Shown: positions 24,561 through 24,561 of the stretch, piece after piece
How the letters are laid out: every line of letters starts with the position of its first letter
Position numbering within the stretch: the first letter of the stretch is position 1
NCBI GenBank assembly: GCA_900128395.1
Contig: LT649463.1
Location: 1 to 24,561, forward strand
Direction of reading: 5' to 3'
DNA from: Stramenopiles sp. TOSAG23-2
Lineage: Eukaryota > Sar
Length of the DNA: 24,561 bases
The notes under the pieces: model-generated
Database searches by the model: none
The model's input: only the letters and a program-made list of their open reading frames with translations
Told to the model about the DNA's origin: nothing
Made by a program: the position numbers and the translations under genes

Positions 24561-24561
24561 C

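Larger units (their letters stand above)
23266..24561. other. Gene-free right flank
   Basis: It contains the promoter region of the fusion gene, a GAA run at about 23349-23373, an ATTTTTC repeat at about 23536-23565, and two related palindromes annotated separately. Between about 24080 and 24320 the composition is less AT-rich and lacks a credible frame; AAACCGTT (24090-24097) and AACGGTTT (24307-24314) bracket it as a short inverted pair. This may be a non-autonomous mobile element or its decay product. Confidence 0.45.

Noticed and set aside
1-24561. CRISPR array, bacterial operon or prophage
   Set aside because: No regularly spaced repeats with unique spacers; the genes are eukaryotic, separately spaced and on alternating strands.

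Overview
The window looks like nuclear DNA of an AT-rich, compact, intron-poor unicellular eukaryote. Evidence for a eukaryote: holocytochrome c synthase (HCCS), an OPA3-family protein, an ARL16-like GTPase, the ribosome-assembly factor GRWD1/Rrb1, PUB/UBX adaptors for Cdc48/p97, a cyclic-nucleotide/EF-hand/carrier protein, a Pol III type tRNA-Arg(UCG) gene ending in a T run, and long in-frame Asn, Lys and Ser tracts. Every confident gene reads as one uninterrupted frame, so introns are rare or absent here. I cannot fix the lineage from the sequence; a stramenopile or another poly-Asn-rich protist is plausible.

Layout. 1-2231: gene-poor flank with tRNA-Arg and a truncated DIRS-type reverse transcriptase fragment. 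2232-23265: thirteen protein genes on almost strictly alternating strands: a secreted/membrane Lys-rich protein (+), a membrane J-domain protein (-), a small membrane protein (+), a double-PUB UBX protein (-), a poly-Asn protein of unknown role (+), a secreted double-WW beta-helix protein (-), OPA3 (+), HCCS with an added twin CX9C domain (-), GRWD1 (+), a class II aldolase/adducin-like protein (-), an ARL16-like GTPase (-), an unknown basic helical protein (+), and a CNB-CNB-EF-hand-carrier-like protein (-). 5'-to-5' gaps are 581-741 bp and 3'-to-3' gaps 114-469 bp. 23266-24561: non-coding DNA with palindromes and possible mobile-element remains.

Most notable signal: the roughly 130-140 bp directly upstream of the start codons of two unrelated genes, 2362-4053 (+) and 11360-12286 (-), are near copies of each other (59 of 60 bases identical in the distal block). 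The similarity ends within a few bases of the ATG. Both genes encode proteins with signal peptides. This looks like a mobile or duplicated promoter/5' leader cassette serving a co-regulated secretory set.

Other unusual items are the HCCS-CHCH fusion, a mitochondrial-carrier-like domain that has lost its signature charges and is fused to cyclic-nucleotide-binding domains and an EF-hand, and WW domains in a protein predicted to be secreted. Several genes concern mitochondria (OPA3, HCCS and probably the carrier-like protein), but nothing shows that they form an operon-like unit.
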